42,803 nt of DNA from the NCBI GenBank assembly GCA_023417655.1, contig JAEZFD010000026.1, forward strand, positions 1 to 42,803, given 5' to 3'. Positions 28,361-36,081 of this stretch are shown piece by piece. The notes under the pieces are model-generated. The model searched no databases. It was not told where the DNA came from and was given only the letters and a program-made list of their open reading frames with translations. The translations under genes and the position numbers were made by a program. Within the stretch, counting starts at the first letter, position 1. Each line of letters starts with the position of its first letter. Source of the DNA: Planctomycetota bacterium (GTDB lineage: Bacteria > Planctomycetota > Planctomycetia > Planctomycetales > Planctomycetaceae).

Positions 28361-30109
28361 ATGCCGAAAATCCGATGTCAGGGCTGCGAAACTGTCCTGA
28401 ATGCTCCAGAGAAGGCTCGAGGCAAAGTCATCGCCTGTCCGAAATGCGGGACGAAAGTCAAAGTGCCGGGTGAAACGGCTGTCAGCTCTCCGGCGAAGAA
28501 AGCTCCGCTGAAGGAACAGACCGTTGACTTCGGTGCGATCGATCTGGACCGCCTGCAGCAGGCGACAGACGGTCCGCAGATTTGCCCATACTGCACGGCG
28601 GAACTCGATCCGGAAGATCCCGTCTGTCGTCAGTGCGGAATGAACGTCCAGACCGGCCAGATGGACGCAGCGGAGAAGCGGCGCCGTGCGATCAAAGGCC
28701 CCGACCCGCAACTCTTTTATGCCAACGCGTGGAAGTCCTCCTGGGAGTTCCTGAAGGAAAACGTCAGCCTCGCAGTACGGACCGGACTTTTCTGGTGGGT
28801 TTTCGCCACTCTGAACGCCATCTGTGCGTATATGTCATTCGTTTACTGCGAACGAGCGCCGACCAAGGCGTTTTGGGGCGGACTCACATTGCTGACCGGA
28901 TTCGGGATTCCGGGGTGGTACCTGTATGTGCAGCTGAAAGTGATCGCCGCCTCACTCGTCAAAGAGGAGTTCCGCGCTGACCGTGTGCACTTCGATTTCT
29001 TCCAGTCGGTGATGGGAGGGACGCGCGTTCTGTTCTGGCCGCTGGTCGTGATTGGACCGATGCTGCCCGTCGGTCTGGTCCTGTTCGGACTTCTGAAGTT
29101 GACGGATAATCCGCTGGCGGAAAATCCCATGTTCATCCTCGGAGCCCTCGCCGCGATTCAGATCCTGCCCTTTCTGGTCTTGCCGATCGCGTTAGTGCAC
29201 ATGACCGCGCGGCACACCTATAAGGCGTGGATTCTCTGGGAACTGCTCATCATTTTCACCAAGAACGTAGGGCCCACCCTCTACCTGATCCTGATTTCTC
29301 TGCTGGCCTGTATCCCGACCATCGGTATCGCTGCCGGTATTTTTTATCTGATCGGTGCAGCCAACCCATTCGTGAGTGAAGTTCTCGTCGGCGCACCCGC
29401 AGCAGATGGAAAGTTCACTCCCGGGCTCAATGGAAATATTGCCTTGTGGCTCATGAAGGTTGCTGATCTGGGGACGACTCAGGACTCTGCGAGCTACATC
29501 CTGCTCAAAGGTCTGATCAATATCGCGGCCACGGCGATTCTGTTTCTTCCGATCGCCTTTTCGGCAGGATTTCCTGCTGTCTTTGTGATGCGAGCTGTTG
29601 GCTTGTTTGGTTATTACCGCACCCGATCACTCGATCTGGTGACACGAATCATGCCGGGAACCCCTGCGACTTTCTGGGTGCGGTATCTCGCACATACCGT
29701 CGACCTCTGGTTCATGCCGCTGACCGGATTTCTGGTCACCTCAAACGCAAAAATCCTTTCTGCTTTCTGGACAATCGTTGGGTTCTCTGTGCTGATCGTT
29801 CTGTTTTCACCGGCGTTGATTATGGTCGTGATTATCGGGTTACCGCTCTTCACCTCCTGGGTGTATTGGGCAGTGCAAGAGTCATCACAGCTGAAATCGA
29901 CAATGGGCAAGGATATTTTCGGACTCATTGTGGTCACCGAGCGTGATAAGGTGTTGACCTTGAAGCAGGCCAGCTTCAAATGGTTTTTGAGAGTCTTGTG
30001 GTACTTCTCCGGCGGCTTGCCCTTTGTGCTGGTCGTCTTCCATCCGGAAAAGAAAGCCCTTCACGATCTCGTCACTCGCACGAAAGTCGTGTTCAAAGGC
30101 GATAAGTAG
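28361..30109 (+). CDS. Zinc-ribbon RDD-family membrane protein
   Basis: A 582-residue multi-spanning inner-membrane protein. The N-terminus has two zinc-ribbon-like motifs: Cys6/Cys9/Cys26/Cys29 and Cys75/Cys78/Cys89/Cys92 (ICPYC and VCRQCG). Residues ~130-420 contain about eight hydrophobic helices of a permease-like domain without a clear family. The C-terminal ~150 residues are an RDD domain (FWVRYLAHTVDLWF, KSTMGKDIFGLIV, KKALHDLVTRTKVV). RDD proteins are linked to ion transport in some bacteria, but the substrate here is unknown. MoxR follows 163 bases later on the same strand. The ribosome site before ATG 28361 is weak. Confidence 0.88.
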   Translation: MPKIRCQGCETVLNAPEKARGKVIACPKCGTKVKVPGETAVSSPAKKAPLKEQTVDFGAIDLDRLQQATDGPQICPYCTAELDPEDPVCRQCGMNVQTGQMDAAEKRRRAIKGPDPQLFYANAWKSSWEFLKENVSLAVRTGLFWWVFATLNAICAYMSFVYCERAPTKAFWGGLTLLTGFGIPGWYLYVQLKVIAASLVKEEFRADRVHFDFFQSVMGGTRVLFWPLVVIGPMLPVGLVLFGLLKLTDNPLAENPMFILGALAAIQILPFLVLPIALVHMTARHTYKAWILWELLIIFTKNVGPTLYLILISLLACIPTIGIAAGIFYLIGAANPFVSEVLVGAPAADGKFTPGLNGNIALWLMKVADLGTTQDSASYILLKGLINIAATAILFLPIAFSAGFPAVFVMRAVGLFGYYRTRSLDLVTRIMPGTPATFWVRYLAHTVDLWFMPLTGFLVTSNAKILSAFWTIVGFSVLIVLFSPALIMVVIIGLPLFTSWVYWAVQESSQLKSTMGKDIFGLIVVTERDKVLTLKQASFKWFLRVLWYFSGGLPFVLVVFHPEKKALHDLVTRTKVVFKGDK

Positions 30110-30272
30110 TCTGTGAAGGTCAGAGCATTTCCCTGGTCAGTGACTCAACATCGCGGCAGACCGGAAATCCACAGACCTGCTTGGAAAAAACGTCGCGGTT
30201 GTGTGATAGTAGTCACCGTTCCAGCATCCGGGACCTGCGTTCGATCGACTGAATTTGCCGACGGAGGAATTT

Positions 30273-31214
30273 GTGAGCGACCAGAATAATGCCATGATTC
30301 GCAAGCTCGAAGAGAACATTGCGAACGTGCTGCTGGGGAAACGGGAGGTCATCCGGCTATGTATTGTCGCTCTTCTTGCTGAAGGTCACATTCTCCTGGA
30401 AGACGCTCCCGGGCTGGGAAAAACTTCGCTCGCCAAAGCGATTGCTCACAGTCTGAATTGCCAGTTCAAACGTCTGCAGTGCACGCCCGACCTTCTCCCC
30501 AGTGATATTCTGGGATCGAGCGTCTTCTTGCAGGGACGCGGCGAATTCGAATTCCGCAAGGGCCCGATTTTCTCCAACGTATTCCTGGCCGACGAGATCA
30601 ATCGCAGCACTCCGCGTACGCAGAGTGCGTTGCTCGAAGCGATGATGGAGCGTCAGGTCACCGCCGACGGGCAGACTTACCCTCTTGAGCCTCCGTTCCT
30701 CGTCATCGCAACGCAGAATCCGTTTGAATTCGAAGGGACCTATCCGCTTCCAGAGAACCAGATGGATCGCTTCATCATCTGCACCGAAGTCGGATATCCC
30801 GATCACGAGGCCGAGCGAGCGATTCTCACGAGCCACCGCAAAGGTGAACCTGTCGAAACTCTCGCTTCGGTGATGAGCGGAGCCGATCTGGTCAAGCTGC
30901 AGGAACAGGTCCGCAACGTCGCATTGGAAGACTCCATCGCCGACTACATCCTGGAAATTGCCAAAGCCACTCGCAACCACAAAGAACTGAGCTTGGGGGT
31001 GAGCACCCGAGCTGTTCTGTCCCTGTACCGTGCCTGCCAGAGCCTGGCCATGTGCGAAGGGCGAAACTTTGTAATTCCCGACGACGTCAAACGGCTGGTT
31101 GTCCCAGTGCTCGCACATCGGGTTGTCTGCAATGCGGTCATTCGCGAACGCCAACGCCACCGCGCCCGCGAAATTCTGCAGCAGATTCTCGAACTGACCC
31201 GCGTCCCTCACTAG
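30273..31214 (+). CDS. MoxR-family AAA+ ATPase
   Basis: A 313-residue AAA+ ATPase of the MoxR group, which act as chaperones that activate or assemble partner proteins, often with von Willebrand A or DUF58 proteins. Walker A is at about 44-51 (DAPGLGKT), Walker B at about 104-109 (VFLADEINRS), then QSALLEAMMERQVT, VIATQNP and the YPLPENQMDRF block. The C-terminal lid domain ends near residue 310. GTG 30273 is chosen because GGAGG lies five bases upstream; a TTG at 30255 is in frame but unlikely. The usual downstream DUF58 gene is absent: non-coding DNA and then a tRNA-associated island follow. Confidence 0.95.
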   Translation: MSDQNNAMIRKLEENIANVLLGKREVIRLCIVALLAEGHILLEDAPGLGKTSLAKAIAHSLNCQFKRLQCTPDLLPSDILGSSVFLQGRGEFEFRKGPIFSNVFLADEINRSTPRTQSALLEAMMERQVTADGQTYPLEPPFLVIATQNPFEFEGTYPLPENQMDRFIICTEVGYPDHEAERAILTSHRKGEPVETLASVMSGADLVKLQEQVRNVALEDSIADYILEIAKATRNHKELSLGVSTRAVLSLYRACQSLAMCEGRNFVIPDDVKRLVVPVLAHRVVCNAVIRERQRHRAREILQQILELTRVPH

Positions 31215-31900
31215 GAATTTGGCTTGCAGGTCTGCGCGTCTCCTTGGCGCGGGAGTCAGCGAGAGCCTGTCGAAAACCGCGCTGGGAAGCACGAGAAAGC
31301 TCTCTCCACGAGTTTGCCAATTGCGGCAGTTTCGAGGCCCTGCCGGGGCCCGGTCCAGAAATTCGACCCAGTTTGAAAAGGTTGCTGACGGAACACTCGA
31401 TCCCGGCGTTCCAAGGACCGCCAGCTTTAAGTACGAGAAGTGGGAATCGTATGACGAGCGAGTCGACTTCCGCTCGCAGCCGTGTAAGGAGTCAATCCTT
31501 CTCCAAGTGCCGGAAACGGCTCTTTCGTCCCAACCGGACGGCATGATTCTTGTCACTTCAGTGATCAAAACGAACTTGGCGGACTCCTTTCAGAACTGGT
31601 CGATGATGCCTTGCCAGATCTGACGAACTCGATAGACTTCGTCGACAGACCTCAAGCACCATTGGTGCGGTCAGGGCATCGATCTCGGAAGCATTCGGTT
31701 GGAGAGAAAATCTTCCGGCTCGTGTGACAACCGAAGAAAGACAGCCAGCCGGGTGAACCTTTTCTGCGATTCAGGATCTGATCCTGTATCCGCTTGCAAT
31801 GGTTCATTCTGAGGAGATTGGCCCAAGATCACATCGGTCGGTATTAAGTTCCTTGACTGCAGAGATGCAGGATATGGGAAAGTGCTTGACTCGAGTGTTC
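31215..31900. other. Non-coding stretch between MoxR and the tRNA
   Basis: 686 bases without a supported gene. Translation in all frames gives no recognisable domain, and no DUF58 motif could be made out, although such a gene normally follows moxR. TTGACT at 31853 is a weak -35-like box for the tRNA, with TATGGG 14 bases downstream, which is too close for a standard promoter. Confidence 0.45.
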
Positions 31901-31989
31901 GGAGAGATGGCAGAGTGGCCGATTGCGCGGCATTGCTAATGCCGTTACCATGTCAAAGTGGTACGGGGGTTCGAATCCCCCTCTCTCCG
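31901..31989 (+). tRNA. tRNA-Ser (anticodon GCU)
   Basis: A complete class II tRNA. The acceptor stem is GGAGAGA (31901-31907) with TCTCTCC (31982-31988) and discriminator G at 31989. The anticodon stem CGGCA/TGCCG encloses the loop TTGCTAA, giving anticodon GCT (31935-31937), which reads AGC and AGU serine codons. A variable arm follows, then the T-arm GGGGGTTCGAATCCCC. CCA is not encoded. The 3' half is the probable attachment site of the integrase encoded downstream. Confidence 0.96.
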
Positions 31990-31995
31990 CTGAAT

Positions 31996-32037
31996 CAAGT
32001 GCCGTCAAGACGTAACCTATTGTCTTGACGGCACTTG
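31996..32037 (+). terminator. Strong hairpin after the tRNA
   Basis: CAAGTGCCGTCAAGAC (31996-32011) and GTCTTGACGGCACTTG (32022-32037) pair perfectly over 16 bases with a ten-base loop, starting seven bases after the tRNA. TTCGTTTC follows, a weak T-tract. It probably ends the tRNA transcript. Confidence 0.75.
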
Positions 32038-32066
32038 TTCGTTTCTGGAGTGCCCTTTTTCGGAAT

Positions 32067-32096
32067 TTTGTGGCGGTCTTTGTGGCGTTTTGTAGC
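32067..32096 (+). repeat. Short direct repeats near the attachment site
   Basis: TTTGTGGCG occurs at 32067-32075 and 32079-32087, with a degenerate TTTGTAGC at 32089-32096. Short tandem sites like these, between a tRNA 3' end and an integrase gene, resemble arm-type integrase or excisionase binding sites. Confidence 0.5.
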
Positions 32097-32112
32097 AGAG
32101 AAGTTCTCTGCT
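32094..32112. promoter_or_regulatory. Palindrome next to the putative att arm
   Basis: AGCAGAGAA-G-TTCTCTGCT is a perfect nine-base dyad around one base. It overlaps the end of the direct repeats and lies about 250 bases before the integrase start. It may be a site for a directionality factor or a repressor of the integrase. Confidence 0.4.
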
Positions 32113-32363
32113 CTCTTCCTCGCCTGACCGTCCAGTCGCTTTCCCAGTAGCTCTGACGCACTCCGCCTGCAGTGCTTTTTAAAGACCATTGCTGATCCAT
32201 CTCGCACCCGCTCTGGTTGGGACGTTGATCGCTGAGTCTTGGGGGCTCATGACAATTTCTCTGGGGAACCACAGTGCCGTTTTCGGCGAAGAAACTGACT
32301 CCCTCAACGTCTATTTTCACCTGCATGAAATTCACCTTTTCTACCTCTCAAACAGGAGACCTG

Positions 32364-33743
32364 ATGGCACGAAAAGCGAAATCGTTCCGTATCGGTCGCG
32401 TCCGTGGCGACCTGCGAGGGAAAGTCTGGTACTTGACCTATTTTGAACAGGGGCAACGGCGAAGGCCCAAGGTTGGTCCCGATCAAAGCACGGCCAAACA
32501 AATGGCGGCGCAGATCAACGCGGAACTGGAATCGGGAACCACAGCAACGCTCAGCTTCCAGGCCATCACGATCGAGGAGCTTCGACAGAAATGGCTGGAC
32601 CACCATGAGCACGTCGCTCGGTCATCGGTGGCCACGATCAATCGTTACCGAACCGCGACAGACCATCTCCTGGAGTTCGGCAAGACCTCACGGATTCCAC
32701 GACTGACCTCTCAGTTTCGTTCAGATCACGCTGAACTGTTTGTGCGGTATCTGCGCACAATTGAAGTCCATCCCAACGGGCATCCGAATGCACCATTACG
32801 AACCTTGAGAGACAAAGGAATTCAGTTCATTCTACAAACCTGTCGTTCCCTGTTTGCCTTTGCCATTCAGAAGCGGCACCTTCCACCCTACGCGGACAAT
32901 CCGTTTTCGGCGTTGAATGTCGATCGAATGCCGATTGAAAACTCCAAACCAATTCGACTTTTCGCTCCAGATGAAGAACGGAAGTTTCTACTGGCCTGTG
33001 ATGACTGGCAGTTTCCCCTGTTTCTGACATTGATGCTGACTGGGATGCGTCCAGGTGAATTGACTCACCTTCTGTTCCCGGAGGATACCGGGATAGAGTT
33101 TGACGAACTGGTGATTCGGAACCGTCCGGAACTGGGCTGGCAGATCAAGACGCGGCGGGAACGAGCGATTCCAGTTCATTCCGTTCTGCGACAGGTTTTG
33201 AAAGTCACAACTCCATCACGATCTTCCGGTGTGCTGTTTCGGCGTCGCCGATTTCAGTCCGGTGGGATCAAACCGCTGTTGGAGGGAATGACATCGGAAC
33301 AGCTCATCCGGGAAGCAGGAAGTCGGTTAGGTGCAGCCAAGGCGAATTCAGAGACGCCACTGACTCGGACGGCCCAGTTGAAAACCCGCCGAACGGTCTG
33401 GGTGGATGCCGGAATCATTCGAACAGATCGGATCCGGAATGAACTCATCCAGGTCTGCGAGTCAGCCCAACTTGGAAATTTCACTTCCCCGAAAATGCTG
33501 CGGCATCTCTTTGCCACGACGTTGCAGGATGCAAACGTCGATCCGCTGATCCGCAGCGAACTGATGGGGCATGCCACCGGAAATGATTCCCGGAAACAGC
33601 CATTGGGCATGACCGGCGTGTATACACATACCCGTCCGGAAACCAAGCGCCGCCAGTTGGAGGAGGCACTGAAATCCCACACTACCGTTGGAATCGCTGA
33701 AGAATGGTTGAGTCGTCATCGAGAGAGTGCGGACTTCAGATGA
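32364..33743 (+). CDS. Tyrosine recombinase / integrase
   Basis: A 459-residue phage-type integrase that should catalyse insertion into and excision from the neighbouring tRNA-Ser gene. The N-terminal DNA-binding part covers about 1-190, with a core-binding region at about 70-180. Catalytic residues are Arg229 (TGMRPGEL), Arg380 and His381 (KMLRHLFATT), His403 (LMGH) and nucleophile Tyr420 (GVYTHTRPE). The first His of the HxxR motif is replaced by Lys377, and the stretch between the two arginines is long. ATG 32364 is chosen for AGGAG five bases upstream; the frame opens at 32274. A good terminator follows. Confidence 0.93.
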   Translation: MARKAKSFRIGRVRGDLRGKVWYLTYFEQGQRRRPKVGPDQSTAKQMAAQINAELESGTTATLSFQAITIEELRQKWLDHHEHVARSSVATINRYRTATDHLLEFGKTSRIPRLTSQFRSDHAELFVRYLRTIEVHPNGHPNAPLRTLRDKGIQFILQTCRSLFAFAIQKRHLPPYADNPFSALNVDRMPIENSKPIRLFAPDEERKFLLACDDWQFPLFLTLMLTGMRPGELTHLLFPEDTGIEFDELVIRNRPELGWQIKTRRERAIPVHSVLRQVLKVTTPSRSSGVLFRRRRFQSGGIKPLLEGMTSEQLIREAGSRLGAAKANSETPLTRTAQLKTRRTVWVDAGIIRTDRIRNELIQVCESAQLGNFTSPKMLRHLFATTLQDANVDPLIRSELMGHATGNDSRKQPLGMTGVYTHTRPETKRRQLEEALKSHTTVGIAEEWLSRHRESADFR

Positions 33744-33791
33744 CAGGAAGTTTTCGATTTGGTGCGACCACTTTTCCCAAGAGACCTTCGT

Positions 33792-33832
33792 CAGACGGAT
33801 GGTTCCATCAGCCGGAACCGTCCGTCTGTTTT
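33792..33832 (+). terminator. Intrinsic terminator of the integrase gene
   Basis: CAGACGGATGGTTCC (33792-33806) pairs with GGAACCGTCCGTCTG (33814-33828), 15 positions with one wobble and a seven-base loop, followed by TTTTGTTTG. It lies about 50 bases after the integrase stop. The remaining bases to 34065 show no gene. Confidence 0.9.
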
Positions 33833-34065
33833 GTTTGCTTGAGTTTCGAGCGATGACTTTTCGGATTTCGCATCGAGACGATTGAAAATTCCTCTCGTCC
33901 AATATTCAGCGATGTTCACGTTCGGGAATTTACGAACGGTGACGATGCTTCGGTCGTGAACACCGACGCAAGCAACGGTCGTCATGATGGACGAGCAAAT
34001 ATGACACGCGCCGATCTGACGTCAAATCCACCACTATATTGTCTGGCGTCGGCCTTTTTTCTATG

Positions 34066-36081
34066 TTAAAGGACGTTTTCAACTGTCCCAAAAAATCCAC
34101 GGACACGCGCCGCCAACCAGGGTTCAGAATTACGTGCAATCTCGCGAGTCGTCTGTCGCCAATTATCGATGAAATCTGAGATCTCCATCCGCTTCGGCCC
34201 GGCAAGTAGCCTTAAAACCGGGCTTGCTATGTCAGCCGCCATTGCACTGACGGTGGTCGCGGAAAGTAACAAGTCGCTCCGCTCTGGTTCGGTAGCATTC
34301 TCGCACTCGACTGCGAATAACTGTGGGAGTCGCACGAGCCACTCCTCGTTCTGCTGCAACTGCCAATCCGTCAAGAACGAGATCAGCGGGTCCAGCGACT
34401 CCAGTGGAAGGCGATGAAAAACTGTTCGACGCCAGTCATTGTCGTTGAGGAGATCTCGGACTGCCGGATCTGCATGACTTCGATCAACCGGCCAGCAGCG
34501 AAGGCTGGCGCATAGGAAGGTAGAAAGTCCATCGGGAAGCTCTCGCAGTTCTGACAAGAGGTCCTTCAATCCAGTTCCCGCCTCGATCGCATGCCGAGCA
34601 GCAAGTACCTGTCGCGCTGCTTCGGTGTTTTGATCGTCCGTCGGAGTGTCCGGTAGTCCTAAGTCGGATGGCGACACCGGCAGCTCAAAGGCATAAGCAG
34701 CACTGCTTCGTCCGACAACCCGCAGACTGCCAACGCAGACCGCAGAAGTCAGCCGAGTAACCAAGAACGTCTGGTAGTCATCCCGAGCCTCGCACTCGGG
34801 AAAGTCAGCGAATCGCCGAACTGCCGTGGCGAGAAGAGCATCCCCCCAAATGAACGGGGCGTACAAAGTCGCGACTCGCAGTGGCGACGGGGCCATTCGG
34901 GACCGAGCCATCAACCATCGTCGCCCCGACAGCGGAAGCACTTCTGTCAGCAGGAACTCGCAGCCCTTCTTGACGTGATCTGGGTCGGCGTGAAATAGCC
35001 GCGCGACCATCTCGGCCATCCAGCAGGCCGATGTTGCCACGACTTCGCTGTTAAGTCCGGGGACCGCCGCCTCAAGATGAACTTGATAATGCTGCAGCAG
35101 ATGGGCCCTGAGCTGCCACAGTGGGGACTCCGTGCAGATCGAATCAGCTTCAGAGCTGATGATGATGTCACGGACAACTTTGATCAGCCGCTCAATTTCG
35201 TCATGGCGAATCCAGTGTGGATGCTCCAAGAACGCATGTGCGGCATGATATTGGACCAACACGCTTGGGCAGGATTCGGTCCACTCCCAAACGGCGTGCC
35301 AGATGTCGTGGCCTGAGTGACGGTGCTCCCAGGCCGCGATGAGCGTGCCTGCCGATAGTTCTCCCGCCAGGGGCAGATAGCCGCAGAATTCGAGGTATCG
35401 ATTCAGCGCCATGCCCAAATTATCGAGCGAAGACCATTCCTCGAACTTCGCCCGAATTTGCTCCACTTCCTCAGCAGGATTCCACACCGGGGGGCGATCG
35501 TGCTCGAAACAATTTGCCCGCGGCCGGATGACCTTGCTCAGATACTGTTGGTAGCTCTCCTCGAAGCGCAACCGAGAGGCCTGCCGGACACCAGCACAGT
35601 TCACCCGGAAGTCGCGATCGATCGCGTCTCGAAGTGCCAAGCCAGCGCCAATCCAAGCCGACTCATCTTCGCGACTCAACGCATCGGCGTTCCGCTTGAG
35701 GAGGTCAAGGACAAAGGGGGATACCCAGAGCTGTTCGTTTGACTCGGCAGTGAGAAAATGTTCGAGAGCGGCACGTCGAATGTTCGCATTGTGCGACAGC
35801 AGGTGCTGGGAAACGTCGATGATTCCGCGAGTGTTGTCCTCGACGACCACCACGAGCGGTCCATCCGGGAGCGGCATCCGCGGTATGTGATCCGTTTGGG
35901 TCAAAACTGGAAGAAGCGATTGCGGGATTGGTTGGGTGATTTCTCTATCCCACGTCCCCGCCTTCCGAAAGCGCATGACGACGTGACCAGGGACCGATTG
36001 ACCAACGCGATGACACAATGCCTGTAGTTGAATACGCCGGCGAAAGGCCAACGTAATCTCGTCTTCAGTCATATCGGCCAT
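34066..36081 (-). CDS. Large, probably helical protein, third gene of the TPR-PIN cassette
   Basis: I do not recognise this protein of about 671 residues. It is rich in Leu, Ala, Trp, Arg and Glu with no signal peptide or membrane helix. Segments such as VSQHLLSHNANIRRAALEHF look like HEAT-type helical pairs, suggesting a cytosolic scaffold or adaptor. No nuclease, ATPase or DNA-binding motif is visible. It is last of three overlapping minus-strand genes. ATG 36081 is used because GGAAG lies six bases upstream, giving a 17-base overlap with the TPR-PIN gene; ATG 36072 would give an eight-base overlap like that of the first junction, and 36105 or 36114 are further in-frame options. It probably works with the TPR-PIN product. 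Confidence 0.75.
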   Translation of the reverse strand: MADMTEDEITLAFRRRIQLQALCHRVGQSVPGHVVMRFRKAGTWDREITQPIPQSLLPVLTQTDHIPRMPLPDGPLVVVVEDNTRGIIDVSQHLLSHNANIRRAALEHFLTAESNEQLWVSPFVLDLLKRNADALSREDESAWIGAGLALRDAIDRDFRVNCAGVRQASRLRFEESYQQYLSKVIRPRANCFEHDRPPVWNPAEEVEQIRAKFEEWSSLDNLGMALNRYLEFCGYLPLAGELSAGTLIAAWEHRHSGHDIWHAVWEWTESCPSVLVQYHAAHAFLEHPHWIRHDEIERLIKVVRDIIISSEADSICTESPLWQLRAHLLQHYQVHLEAAVPGLNSEVVATSACWMAEMVARLFHADPDHVKKGCEFLLTEVLPLSGRRWLMARSRMAPSPLRVATLYAPFIWGDALLATAVRRFADFPECEARDDYQTFLVTRLTSAVCVGSLRVVGRSSAAYAFELPVSPSDLGLPDTPTDDQNTEAARQVLAARHAIEAGTGLKDLLSELRELPDGLSTFLCASLRCWPVDRSHADPAVRDLLNDNDWRRTVFHRLPLESLDPLISFLTDWQLQQNEEWLVRLPQLFAVECENATEPERSDLLLSATTVSAMAADIASPVLRLLAGPKRMEISDFIDNWRQTTREIARNSEPWLAARVRGFFGTVENVL

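Noticed and set aside
30357..31568. Minus-strand frame of 403 codons
   Set aside because: It is antisense to MoxR for most of its length, and the part beyond has no recognisable domain.
31215..31620. Possible degraded DUF58 gene after MoxR
   Set aside because: None of the typical DUF58 motifs could be made out in any frame, so I call it non-coding.
31853..31878. TTGACT/TATGGG as a tRNA promoter
   Set aside because: The 14-base spacing is too short and the second box is poor, so it is not listed as a feature.
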